Below are positions 33,373 to 43,900 of a stretch of DNA of 64,000 nucleotides, in pieces. Position 1 is the stretch's first letter, and the number at the start of each line of letters is the position of its first letter. The DNA is from Spinacia oleracea (lineage: Eukaryota; Streptophyta; Magnoliopsida; Caryophyllales; Amaranthaceae). Below the pieces are notes generated by a model. The model saw only the letters and a program-made list of their open reading frames with translations. It did no database searches and was not told where the DNA came from. The DNA lies in NCBI RefSeq assembly GCF_020520425.1, contig NC_079487.1, positions 85,937,141-86,001,140 on the forward strand, written 5' to 3'. The translations under genes and the position numbers were made by a program.

Positions 33373-34717
33373 TGAAGGAAATAATGCCCTTGGTCCAAGT
33401 ATGCATTCAATGTTAAGTCTAATAAATGCGGTTCAGTATTAATTAACAAGTTAATAATTCGGTGAGATCAAGTGAGCTGAATGCCTAGCTAGAGGCCGCT
33501 TCAGTTCAAGTGGAATTAATGATATTAATCCACAGCTTACTCTTGACTGAACCCGTAGGGTCACACAAATAGTACGTAAACGGATCAAGTATTTAATGGC
33601 ATTAAATACTCCATCTATGGATATTCGGAATCGACGGATCTTGGTTTCAGTGGGAGCTGAGATCGTCAAAGGCAAGCAAATGAATACTCCGGAAACGATG
33701 ATATTGCCGGAAACGGAAATATGGATCGTATCGGAAATATAAATATTATCCAAGTCGTAGATGTTGCCGGAAACGGAAACATGGTACGTATGGGAAAATA
33801 TTATCGGAAATAGAAATATTGCCGGAATCGGAAATATTGCCGGAAACGGAAAATAATTCCGGAAACGGAAATATTAAATATTTGTTCGAAACGGAAATTA
33901 ATTCCGGAATCGAAAATATTAAATATTGTTCGTATCGGAAATGAATTCCGGAATCGAGAATTTAATCGGAAGCGCATCGTACGAATTAGCATCGGACGAG
34001 GCCTGCCAGACGAAGGCCCAGCACGAAGCCGGGCCATCGCCCAGCAAGCCAAGCGCGACAACCACACGCCAAGCATACGACCAGGCCCAGCGCAAAAGCC
34101 AGGCCCAGCCGAAGCTTGGGCGCGCGCGCGGGGCTGCGACGAGTGGGCTGGCGCTGTGCGTGGGCCGCAAGGCCTGCGTGCGGTGCTAACGTATTACTCG
34201 AAGTGTGTTACTCGAATCCTAAAGCGTATAGAATTCGTTTGATGATTAAATTCCTAATCCTAAAAGATAAATTAATTAAATAAGAGTTCCACTAGGATTC
34301 TAATTTAATTAATTCGTATCCTAGTAGGATTCCAATTCTCTTTCCATACCCCTATAAATATGTGGCCTGGGTTCACAATTTATAACGAGTTTTTTCAAGT
34401 ATTCAAAGTGAGTTTTTGAGAGAAAAATTCAGTCACATACCTTGCCTAAAAGTGCCGAAATCATTAATACCTTAAGGGCGATTCTAGTTGGTCAATCTTA
34501 AGGCGGATCCGGACGTGCTGTGGACTATCTACGGAGGGACGACACTTGGAGTCCTAAAGACTTGTTCTTATTCGGTTCGGGCGCAGCTAGGGAAGGCATG
34601 CAACAAAGAGTATGCTTCTAAACTATGCTATATGATTATGTGTAAATAATATGTATTCCTAGCTTAATGGTTGTTTCCGCATGATTTATGAATTGTCATA
34701 TGTATCATAACCTAACA
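33373..34717 (+). repeat. 3' LTR of Copia 2
   Basis: 1345 bp, almost identical to 24403-25783 apart from fewer units in the CGGAAATATT array and scattered substitutions. Followed by the CACTT target duplication. Confidence 0.95.
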
Positions 34718-34722
34718 CACTT

Positions 34723-34872
34723 ACCTCCCAGGTTTGATTAAAGTCACTAACATCCTTGATGATGCTAAGCATTGTTTCTTGCAGCTGAGAACCCAATAAC
34801 TTGGAAAAGACATGTACAATACGACAATACAAGTTTGGTAAAGCCAGAGTAGTGTACGATGCAAGCCTTATG
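34723..34872 (-). pseudogene. Captured exon-like fragment in the CACTA element, interrupted by Copia 2
   Basis: On the minus strand an open frame runs ASYTTLALPNLYCRIVHVFS then KLLGSQLQETMLSIIKDVSD to FNQTWEV. It continues across the Copia 2 target site into 24402-24330 with about 20 more codons before a stop. Codon content looks gene-like but I do not recognise the family. It could instead be an exon ending at GGGAG/GTAAGTG. Copia 2 split it. Confidence 0.4.
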
Positions 34873-35835
34873 GTTCTACACAATAATTAACACAACTTAG
34901 CTATACTAGCAAGACAAGAAATAGATTATTCACATAACTATTATGATCAGCCAGTCAAGGACATCAATTTCATCTATTAAAGATTCCTCCAATATCTCGT
35001 TATACCCAACTCAAGCTTTTTAATTGTGATCAAGCAAAAATACAAATTTAACATTTTGTGTTTCAAACATTTCTAATACTAGTAAAAATCACCAACATGT
35101 CAGGGAATTATCATCCTTCTATTAAAAAAAAAGGTTTTCACCAGCACTAAACCACCCTTGAACATTCCATTGAAATCATGACAATAATGCTGAAGAGTTT
35201 CTTTGCAATCATATTATGTATGAGTAACTGGGTAAAGGCTATACACATTCTCATTTTGCTATAAGGAGAGCCTTGTTACTTGTTAAAAACATTAGGGTAT
35301 AAAGGTATTGTATATTAGCATGAGTCAAGAGTCAAGAAAAACGCTTAGCAACTACAAACTCTGAAGCAACATAGAAACTCTAGCATGACCATGATGTTCT
35401 TGATAATATCCAGCAAATGGAGCAGCATCAAAAGTAGGAATTGATGGAGTTTTAATGTTTAAATGAGACTAAGGCTCTTATCAGACATAACTAATTGGTG
35501 ATGCAGACCAAGCCTTTTGTTAGTAAAGCATGCAACCTAATTTTGATACTTTGCAAAGATGGGCAATGATTTTGTTTATTCAAGCTTTGAATCAGATTTG
35601 GTAGCTATTGTATCTCATCAGAACACAGATACTTCTTTAAACACTAAATAAAAAATCTGAGAGAGCCATCAACAAACCCAGCATTATTAAGATGTCAGAT
35701 GCTTTAATCGAGTCAATTCAAATCCAAGAAAAGCACAAGTATGAGACAGGGCAAGTTAACAGTACGTATAACTTAGACACCATAAAGTACAATTTATAAA
35801 TGACAACAAAAAAAGTAGACCCCTAATCAGCTCAC

Positions 35836-35921
35836 ATTTCAGGTAATCTGATGTCAAAGAGTCTGACAGATCCATCAACGAACCTGGCAGAAAATTGACC
35901 TCCATGAACTTGAGAAGCAGC
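35836..35921 (-). pseudogene. Captured WD40 exon resembling RAPTOR
   Basis: After a good acceptor (TTTGTAG) the frame reads AASQVHGGQFSARFVDGSVR then LFDIRLPEM, followed by a GTGAGC donor. The order 'S-QVHGGQ...F-DGSVRL-D-R-PEM' is what I know from the C-terminal WD40 repeats of plant RAPTOR, the TOR-complex scaffold. Only one exon is recognisable, so this is a fragment carried by the CACTA element. Family call is from memory of the motif. Confidence 0.55.
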
Positions 35922-36642
35922 CTACAAATCCAATAAAAAAGTATTAACCAGACATAAAGACAATTGAACAATATGTTAAAGCAGCTATTCATAAAGTTAG
36001 AGAGAGTAACATATGAATTGATAGCAGCGCATACAGAGTTTTGAAGAAAAATTCTATGCAGAGTTTTCTGCTTGAATATTTCAAGAAAATTTGAAGACTA
36101 AGACTAAAACATCATATTCATGCAACATGTAACAAAGGCTTTTTCAAGCGTAGCCCATAAAGGAGATACCAGTGCTAATATGAAACACTATTCCTTTTAA
36201 AACAGATTCCTTGAACATCAACAAAGGCTAGGTTATAATCTGGCACCTTTCATATCAATCTTCATTCATCACTACTATGCACAATAAAATTCTTTCAATA
36301 CCATGATGACTCACCTACCACGTTTCAAGGTAGACACAACAACAACAACTCCTATAGGTTGTGGCGGAGAAATAGTCTTTGACTTCCCTGATAATGAGGG
36401 TTGTCATTAGAAATTTGGAGATATAATTCTATTATATATAAGTCATGATTCATGACAACAAATTGAACTAAAATACATGTATGAAACTCAAGTAACAAAA
36501 AACGCCTCTGTAGTCTTCTTCTCTATATATTTTTTCATGCACTTACCTCTTGTAGATGATATTGCATTGCGCTTTTGAAAGGTTAAATATTCAATGTCAG
36601 GCAGGCATGAAATCTGCATCAAGAGAAAGAAATTAGCTAGAA

Positions 36643-36720
36643 GAAATTGTCTCTGTAATGCAAGACAGAAAATTAGGAACAATTAGGAATAAATTGTCTC
36701 TGTAATGCAAGACAGAAAAT
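36643..36720. repeat. Direct repeat of 30 bp
   Basis: AATTGTCTCTGTAATGCAAG followed by ACAGAAAATT occurs twice with 18 bp between, inside the CACTA element. Confidence 0.9.
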
Positions 36721-37605
36721 TCTACAGATGCCACCAGCAAAAGCTAACTAGAAGTAAAAATTTCAAGCTATTAATGATCAAAGTAATACCTGCGCAACAG
36801 CTAGTTTCACTTCGCATCAAGGGCAAGCTCGAAATAAAGATTTGCACTCAATGCCACAGATATAAAGCATCAAAATTTAAAGAACTAACCCCAAAAAAGC
36901 ACCCCATCACCATCCCAACAGAAATTAAGCATATGCAAGCAGAATCAAATTTCAATGTCCCCCAACTCCTCAATTGACCTAGTAGGTCGAAAATCAAAAC
37001 AAAACGAACACAATTTCATTCCCCCTAACCCTAATTTCCCAAACTTGATGACATTCTAGGGTTTGCGAAAATGAAAATAAAAATTATGTCAAAATTAAAG
37101 GTCGAGAAGATCACCTGAGCAAAACACACCACCCCCGCAACACGAAACCCTTAGATTACAAAATCTATGTCGCAAAACAGCAATCGAAATTTGAAATCCT
37201 TTGCCCTAATTTCCGAAACTAGGGTTTTTTTAGGGCTTGTAAAACGAAACTAAAAAAAACAATTACTTGTTGTGGCGAGGAGAGTGACGGCCGAGCAAGC
37301 ACCAGACTCCCACGACGGGGGAGGACACCGAGGAGAGGAGAGTTTTCAGCGACTGAAAAGTCGTGGTTCAGCCACCGGCGAGGACATCGACGCGACGGGG
37401 GAGATGAGGCAAAACCACACACCCACCGGCGAGGACAGCGACGCAGGGCCGAGGAAGGGCTGAGTTCGACGGCGACGCAGGGCCGAGCAAGGGTTCGACG
37501 GCGAAAAGGTTCCACAATGCTTGGAGAGTTGGAGTTGAGCGCGGGGAATGAACTTCTAAAATTTTAAGATATTAGAATTAAGTATTCACGAAATACGGAG
37601 TCATA

Positions 37606-37841
37606 TTATTGCAGCAACATATTTTGAAACGCGGACCTGTTGCAGGGTACAATAGCAAGTACGCTGCAACAGTGTCTGGATATTGCTGCGGGCTTTAATT
37701 TTGTACGTTGCAATAAACAATTTCGCAGCGAACAATAAAAATTTACGTTGTGACAACCCTTTACAGGTTTTGACCCGCGTTGACCGACTGGTTGTTGCAG
37801 GGTATTAATACATGTACGCTGCAACAAGGGGGCTGCAACAT
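37606..37841. repeat. Right subterminal repeats of the CACTA element
   Basis: Alternating TTGCAGGGTAC and GTACGCTGCAACA units up to the right terminal repeat, matching the left-end arrays in design. Confidence 0.8.
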
Positions 37842-37862
37842 GGGTTTTTTCTACTAGTGATT

Positions 37863-39135
37863 CCTCGGTCGTGTGACCATTATCGCGGTGGAAGTCACAC
37901 CATTTGCTCATGTCCTTCATGGAATCCGGTCTGTCGCTCTTCCGCGGCCATCTGACTGTTCCACCTACATTTTGAAGGGCGTTCACTACACCCCCGATGT
38001 CGATGTTGAAGCCGTAATCGGAGATGTTGGGATGTTCGAACCGTTCATTCCTGTAAACGTTGTTAGTATCATAATATTGATTGACATTTTGTACTTGGTT
38101 TTGTCGATTGTATGGTTGGTGTCGCCAGTTGTTATTCCTCGGGGTGTACGATCTTCTGTCGCTGTTGCCCCCTATCGACCGTTGAGACGCTGTTCGGATG
38201 ACCTCGTCGTCTTCAATTCGCATCTGGGCGGTGGCCCTCGATCGCACCTCTTTGAAGGTTGCACAGGGGTATTTGGTTATTTCCCGGTACAACTCCGAAT
38301 TGGGGATGAGACCTCTTTTGAATGCCTCAATAGCAGTCCTGACATCACAGTTTTTTATACTAATTTTTTCACAATTAAAACGGTTAAAGTAATCGCGTAC
38401 CGACTCAGTTGGCCCTTGAACCAACCGATAGAGATCACTGGTTTGCTTCTCCAACTGGCGACTGCTGGCGAACTGTTGATAGAAGGCGTTAATGAGGTCG
38501 GACAGACAGAAGATGGATCCGGGGGGGACGTTCATGAGCCACTCCAAAGCTGCTCCATCAAGTGTACCGCCGAATGATTTGCACATGACAGGCTCTACTA
38601 GATCGTATGGGATCCCGATCTGCCACATGCGCTGCTTGTAGAAATTGACGTGCCTGTAGGGGTCGGATGTTCCGTCGTACAGGGTGGTCCAGGTGGGGAG
38701 CCGAAGTGTGCGTGGAACTGTCACTCTGGCGATCGCTTCACAGAACGGTGACGCTGCATACCCATCGGTCGGCTCGGTTTCTACCGGTGTAGGCGCTCCG
38801 GGCAGTTTGGTCATCAGCTTCATTAGGCGGGAGTAATGCTTCGTCATGCGTGCATCCATCTTGTTCAGGCGCTGGGTCACTGGGTCAGGGGCCTCTCCGT
38901 CTTCTTCCTCGTGGGGCTCCTCATCATCGGTCAAGTCTTCGAAATCATCAGGCATCTCGAATGTCGGCTTCTTTGGCTTTCCACCTGCTTTGTAACGCGA
39001 CTGGTACTTGGTGCTTTTCACGGAATCGAGCTCCTTCTGGAGATTTTCAATGGATGCCCTTTCTTCGGCCAGCTCTGCTTGGGCCTTTTCGTAAGCCGCT
39101 TTCATCTCTGCGAGCGTCATCTCTCCGGTAGTCAT
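37863..39135 (-). pseudogene. gag: Gypsy 2 gag (capsid), split by the CACTA element
   Basis: Starts at ATG 39135, 37 bp downstream of the PBS. N-terminal coiled coil (MTLAEMKAAYEKAQAELAEE), an acidic linker (DFEDLTDDEEPHEEEDGEAP), then the gag domain: PTWTTLYDGTSDPYRHVNFY, GAALEWLMNVPPGSI, RQLEKQTSDLYRLVQGPTES, VRDYFNRFNCE. It ends in the motif CDFHRDNGHTTEE, where the CACTA inserted; the other half is at 23266 and below. Role: particle formation and RNA packaging. Inactive because interrupted. Confidence 0.88.
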
Positions 39136-39172
39136 GGTGCAAAGGGTGATTTTGTGTGAAACCTAGTTAATG

Positions 39173-39190
39173 TCCCCACAGACGGCGCCA
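39173..39190 (-). promoter_or_regulatory. Primer binding site of Gypsy 2 (tRNA-Lys type)
   Basis: Minus strand TGGCGCCGTCTGTGGGGA is the exact complement of the 3' end of the tRNA-Lys(TTT) located 1 kb away (TCCCCACAGACGGCG plus CCA). Confidence 0.9.
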
Positions 39191-39193
39191 AAC

Positions 39194-39887
39194 TGTTTAT
39201 GCCAAATTTCGTCTAGGGGCGACTTTCGGCTAGGGTCGACACTAACTAAGCAATGAACGAATAAAGCAAATAAAAGAGACACGACACAGAGAAGTGTTGA
39301 CGCGGAAAACCCAGGAATAAGGTAAAAAACCGCGGATAGCTATGAGGCTATCAATCCACTAAGTATCTTCTGTATATTTTTATGAATGTCTATGCTTAAT
39401 CAAAATAACTAATACAAGGAATTCCTTTTGAGTACGAATGTAAATAATGCTTGAGTATTGAGAGCTTCTGTTCACTTCCCCCTTCTAGGGTCATCGTCTT
39501 CCCCTTTTATAAGATAAATTCCAACGGTCGTGTTTGTTGAGAGAATCCCTAGAAGGTAGGAGTCTCCTACTACACGTTCCTTCAGTCTTCAACTGTTTCC
39601 GTGATCTTCTACCATCCCTTGGACTTATTCCAGTGATGTGACGGCGCGGCCCAACTTGGGCTTTGGGCTTAGATTCTAGACCTATCGTTGCCAACCTGTT
39701 CGTCGTGGTTATTCCTCCATCGCCCATATGCCATCGTCAGTCTCTCGTCGCCTATCCTTCGTCACACGACATAATTCTCGACTTGCTCATCCGACGCGGC
39801 ATTACCTGCGACATGAAAGTACCTGATTGACACGACATAGACAAACGACGAAGCAGTTATGTCGTTAGTACGGAAAGTGGGATAACA
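39194..39887 (-). repeat. 5' LTR of Gypsy 2
   Basis: About 694 bp. On the minus strand it probably begins TGTTATCCCAC at 39887 and ends GGCATAAACA at 39194. The inner end is fixed by the PBS. The outer end is inferred from the TG...CA rule and could be off; the 3' LTR is not available for comparison. Confidence 0.65.
39504..39511 (-). promoter_or_regulatory. TATA box in Gypsy 2 LTR
   Basis: Minus strand TATAAAAGGGGAAGACG, a strong plant TATA box at the expected place in the LTR. Confidence 0.6.
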
Positions 39888-40158
39888 TGCACTTAAGTAT
39901 TTTTTTTAATTAAATTAATTGCTGATTAAAAACAATTGAATTGGTGAATTTCTAATCTGAGATTAATATACAAACCAAGTATAGACATTAAAAATTCGAT
40001 AGCACGTGTTGTTGCTTAGAAACGGTAATTTTATTTTGTTCTTTTGTCATCGGCTAACTTTTGCGAATCGTGGTTCAACGCTTCAACGTGTATAGCCGTG
40101 TAGGGAATGTCCTGTAGTGTTATTACATAAATGTTTCCTTACATAACATGTCAACAAT
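39888..40158. other. Host DNA between the transposon block and tRNA-Lys
   Basis: AT-rich, no gene or repeat recognised. The first five bases (TGCAC) are the candidate target duplication of Gypsy 2. A CAA motif lies a few bases upstream of the tRNA, common for plant tRNA genes. Confidence 0.4.
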
Positions 40159-40230
40159 GCCTTCTTAGCTCAGTGGTAGAGCGCGTGGCTTTTAACCACG
40201 TGGTCGTGGGTTCGATCCCCACAGACGGCG
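40159..40230 (+). tRNA. trnK-UUU (nuclear): tRNA-Lys (anticodon TTT)
   Basis: 72-nt cloverleaf: acceptor GCCTTCT/AGACGGC with discriminator G, D-arm GCTC-AGTGGTA-GAGC, anticodon arm CGTGG-CTTTTAA-CCACG, variable loop TGGTC, T-arm GTGGG-TTCGATC-CCCAC. The anticodon TTT in the loop decodes lysine. The gene has internal A and B boxes (TAGCTCAGTGGT and GGTTCGATCC) and a T5 terminator directly after. One acceptor position is unpaired (T4 opposite C69). Its 3' end exactly matches the PBSs at 39173-39190 and 50148-50165. No intron. Confidence 0.93.
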
Positions 40231-40235
40231 TTTTT
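40231..40235 (+). terminator. Pol III terminator of tRNA-Lys
   Basis: TTTTT immediately after the discriminator base, the standard RNA polymerase III stop signal. Confidence 0.8.
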
Positions 40236-40917
40236 GGTCAATTTTTATACTATTAGCCATATCTTTTTTAAAAGTACTGAGGTTATGTTTTCTTCCTTTT
40301 TCTACTGTCGAACTCCTTCAACTTTTTCCTAATTTTTTTCCCCATATAATCACAAATTTTCAGTTGTAAGCAACATTTGTTGTACAGGAATAGGTCTATT
40401 TTACTCAATTTATTTTTAATATATCATGCAAGTACACAACTTAAAATAGGATAAAACAAAATAAGTCAATACGGTCGGAATTTAGATAAAATAAGTTATC
40501 ATAAGTACATTACCTTGTTTGAAAGACAGTTCTTATATGCCTAATTACCTACATGTTGTATCCACTTTTGATAAGTAAATTTTTATTTGCCAAATATAAT
40601 TTATTATTTTAAAAAGTTGAGGAGTATTTTTTTTTAATAGGTAAAGCTGCATCCTTGTAAACAATGATGTAAAATTGTAAATAAGAGTTGATCAATCCTA
40701 CATTCCTAGGGAAGTAGGGAGTAATCCATACGTCTTAATTAAGTATAGTACATAATGCGTAGGTAGTACTTACTCCCATTTTACATAAATTAAAGTAATA
40801 AGAGTTGCATACTTGCATCTCCCTAAATTTAGAAACTTTCAAAGTCAACCCTTTTCTCTTTCTTCCTCCATCGGTCCATCCCCATTTCCCCTTCTCTCTA
40901 GCTTTCCCATCTAAGGG
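40236..40917. other. Upstream region of the first FBT gene
   Basis: AT-rich host DNA with no gene seen. The last 60 bp are pyrimidine-rich (TTCTCTTTCTTCCTCC), fitting a 5' untranslated leader ahead of the ATG at 40918. Confidence 0.45.
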
Positions 40918-43900
40918 ATGAGCTCCAATGAAACAAAGGAGCTCATCACTCCACCTCCACCACCACCACCACCATCGCCGCCGCCATCGAAACCAAAACA
41001 CGGTCCTCGAAACCCAACTCCCTCTCTTCTCCAACCCTTTCAATGGCTCCAAATGCTGTCCTCCACTCTACACCCCACCTTCATCCTAGGAATCATTCTA
41101 GTGTACGGCCTCAACACCGGCTTCTCCGAATCGTACTTTCGTGTAGTTACCGACTACTATTGGAAAGACGTACAAAGAATCAACCCTTCATCAGCTCAGT
41201 TATACATGGGTTTTTACTACATCCCATGGATCTTAAGACCCCTTTGGGGACTACTTACTGATGTATTCCCTATCATGGGATACCATCGTAGGCCTTACTT
41301 TTTCTTCGCCGGGATTATTGGTGTTTCGTCTGCAGTTCTCGTTACCGTCGCTACTACGATACCTGCCAGTTTTGCTCTTCTTTGTTTGATCGGAATTCAT
41401 GGCGGAATGGCCATTGCTACCGCCACAATTGATGCTTCTACTGCCAAGAATAGTATTGAGGTTAAAGAATTAGCAGCTGATTTGCAGAGTCTTTGTGGAT
41501 TTTGCCATTCTTTTGGAGCTTTGTTGGGCTATTCTACTAGTGGGATTCTTGTTCATTTGCTTGGACCTCAGGTATTTTGCTTACATTTTAATCATTATTT
41601 TTAGTTTTTTTTTTCTTTTCCACATGGTAGGCGTAGGAGTCTAAATCTTCTGCCTCGTGCTTTATTAATATTAAAAGTGTAAAATGTGTACATGAGTTGG
41701 TAGAGCAGGCTCCTAAAGAGAGATACAGCGAGTGCAAGGGAGAAATGTTACTAAATTAGATATTGTGCAAATAAATAAGACACCCTAAAATTGAATATGG
41801 GGTATTTTTTTGGGAAATTTTCTATGGTAGCATTATACTTTTGCAAATTCTCATTGGTAACAAAACTTTTGCCACTTTCTCTAAAATAGCATTTATAATT
41901 TAGAATCTCTCTAATCTAACATTATTTTAATAATTTAAACCAAATTAACCAATATAATGCTGACTATGGTTAAACATCAAAAATGACTAAATAATCATCT
42001 TTTTACTATCCTCAAATATACTCAACCTGAAATCTGATATTGTACCCAACTAATATTCAAGTGTTATGTACTTATGTTACCACCTGATCGTGATTCATGA
42101 TCCAGATTTGTGATAAATACAAATCATTCAACTACTCTCGAGTTGTCTTCCCATCTAAAAACTACAAACTCGTCTGTCATACATTTAGTCCAGTCCTATC
42201 CCAACCCCTGAATTTCATTCAACAAGAACAGCAGCCTCAAAGGCAACCTAGGTATAGGTAGTTGATAAAAGAGAACTACACTTTCCCTTTACATCGACTT
42301 TTTAATGTAGATGGATTAGAATATGAAGAAAAAGAAATAACCAGTAGTTCAAACAACCATGACAGCCAAGAAATTATCAAGCAAAAGCGAAATAAATATT
42401 AAGTCCATTGATAACAAGATTTGACATCAAAATTAAGCTTAAAAAATGCGGGTAGATTGATAGAAATTTTCAATAAGAATATAGGACCTCAAATACAGGT
42501 CATGGCAAATTGCTTTGACAGAAGTTTACTTCATGAGTAATAAACCCATCAAGGCTAATTAAGTTCCCGCAAATCAACCTGAAAATCATCCTATTGAATC
42601 GATTTAACCCACAAACAAAGAATTAATCGACCGAAAGTAGCAGAACTTAGGTCGACAAATTTGGGCGAAAATAAGCTAAATGATAATTTGTACAGAAAAT
42701 GAATCAATCAACAAGTTACTGCGAAATTAACAATCACGATTCTACTTCAGTCGACGCAAATTTGAGGTTTAATTTTTCCTAAGAATCAATTACGAGCTTC
42801 ATATTCTGAACCGAAAATTTGAGACGAAAATAGAATTCAATGTTAATTGAACGAAGTGAGGGGTAATTGAACGAAAAAGAAAACTCAGAAGAAGAAAAAG
42901 TCTGGGGAAGGAGAGGAAAGGGATGAGAGGAAATGCATGACGAAGACCATTAAAGAGAAAATGAGGAGTTATTGGGTTTTTTTCCAATTTTTATTTTGAG
43001 GGAATGAGTTAACCATGATTAACTCTAATTAGGTTAATTTGGTAGAAATTATTAAAATAATGTTAGATTAGAGAGATTCTAAATTATTAATGCTATTTTA
43101 GAGAAAGTGATAAAAGTTTTGTTACCAATGAGAATTTGCAAAAGTATAATGCTACCATAGAGAATTTCCCTATTTTTTTTAGGGACAGAGGGTGTATGAA
43201 AATATGAGTGGTTAACTTTTGAAAAAAAATTATCATATGATTTAAAGATATTTACGTTTCAATATTTGAAACTGTGCAAAAAATGAAACAAGACAAACAA
43301 AAGAAATGGAGGGAATACAAATATTAACTAATAAAAAAAGAATGGTAAATAATTATTGTGGATAAATGATTTTCACTCGGTTATAAGTACTTTACGACTC
43401 GTTTGATAGCCGGTAATAAATGTTGGGAATGAGAATAAATTTAAGTATTATTTGACAAGAAAAATAACATAATAATGTCCATAATAATGAAACTTATCTC
43501 ATACATAGTGTTTTTTCTTCATAAAGTTGCGTTCTCACCCAATAGCACTTCCCAAATGGTAATGGAAATTTATAAATAAAATAAAATAATATTAAATGAA
43601 TTATAATTACTATGGAAATGAATGTAGATGTTCCTTACACTACAAGAAAGCGCTTGATTACATTACAAATTTACATACGAATTCATAATCATCGACACCA
43701 TTTTTAACTGGTTACCAAACAAGGCATTAGAGTGATAAAGACTTACGTAGATAATAATTTTCATAGTACCGTATACTAACGTAGGATTGAATTTTTATTC
43801 TATGTGAACGGTATGATGTGAATTATTTGCGAAATCAAAGCTAGTATTGGGGCATCGTTTAGCATTTCTTGGGGAAAGATACAATAATTGTTTTTGTTGA

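Larger units (their letters stand above)
24403..34717 (+). mobile_element. Copia 2: nearly intact Ty1/copia retrotransposon
   Basis: Two long LTRs (24403-25783 and 33373-34717), a 5-bp target duplication CACTT (24398-24402 and 34718-34722), an initiator-tRNA-Met-type PBS, a 2.7-kb leader, a 1322-codon gag-pol frame with two stops, a conserved 3' non-coding segment and a polypurine tract. LTRs are near identical apart from a roughly 36-bp length difference in an internal repeat array, so insertion is recent. The LTR start TGAAGGAAATAATGCCCTTG resembles that of Angela/BARE-type elements; lineage is tentative. Nested in the CACTA element. Confidence 0.95.
34873..37605. other. Right interior of the CACTA element
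   Basis: Intron-like AT-rich DNA with scattered exon-like pieces on the minus strand: the WD40-like exon at 35836-35921, a possible exon near 36545-36615 (LPDIEYLTFQKRNAISSTR followed by a GTAAGT donor), and a GC-rich 5' region with open frames (37219-37515). The order suggests gene fragments transcribed leftward. A 30-bp direct repeat lies at 36643-36720. No transposase motif seen. Confidence 0.5.
23270..37859. mobile_element. CACTA (En/Spm-type) element, non-autonomous, carrying gene-like fragments and Copia 2
   Basis: The ends are perfect 18-bp inverted repeats CACTAGTAGAAAAAACCC (23270-23287) and its complement (37842-37859). The 3-bp target duplication ATT flanks both sides (23267-23269 and 37860-37862). 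Both ends carry subterminal arrays of GTTGCAGCG/TGCAACA units in alternating orientation. Without Copia 2 the element is about 4.3 kb. No transposase ORF is seen, so it is non-autonomous. The interior has plant-gene-like pieces on the minus strand (34723-37515). Inserted in Gypsy 2 gag. Confidence 0.92.
17615..39887 (-). mobile_element. Gypsy 2: Tat-like Ty3/gypsy element, host of the nest
   Basis: Minus-strand order: 5' LTR (39887-39194), tRNA-Lys PBS (39190-39173), gag (39135 to the CACTA junction at 37863, resuming at 23266), protease, reverse transcriptase, RNase H (to about 20821), residual integrase C-terminus (20820-20611), then a plus-strand antisense ORF (17720-20022). The CACTA element 23270-37859 interrupts it, and Copia 1 abuts it at 17614. 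The 3' LTR is not in the window; it would lie to the left of Copia 1. Many stops and an integrase deletion make it inactive. Confidence 0.82.

Noticed and set aside
33801-34189. Frames in the Copia 2 LTR (also at 24902-25308)
   Set aside because: Occur in both LTRs because they are copies; derived from the repeat array and GC block, not coding.
35131-36500. Further candidate exons in the CACTA interior
   Set aside because: Short open stretches next to GT/AG dinucleotides without recognisable protein family; chance level cannot be excluded by eye.
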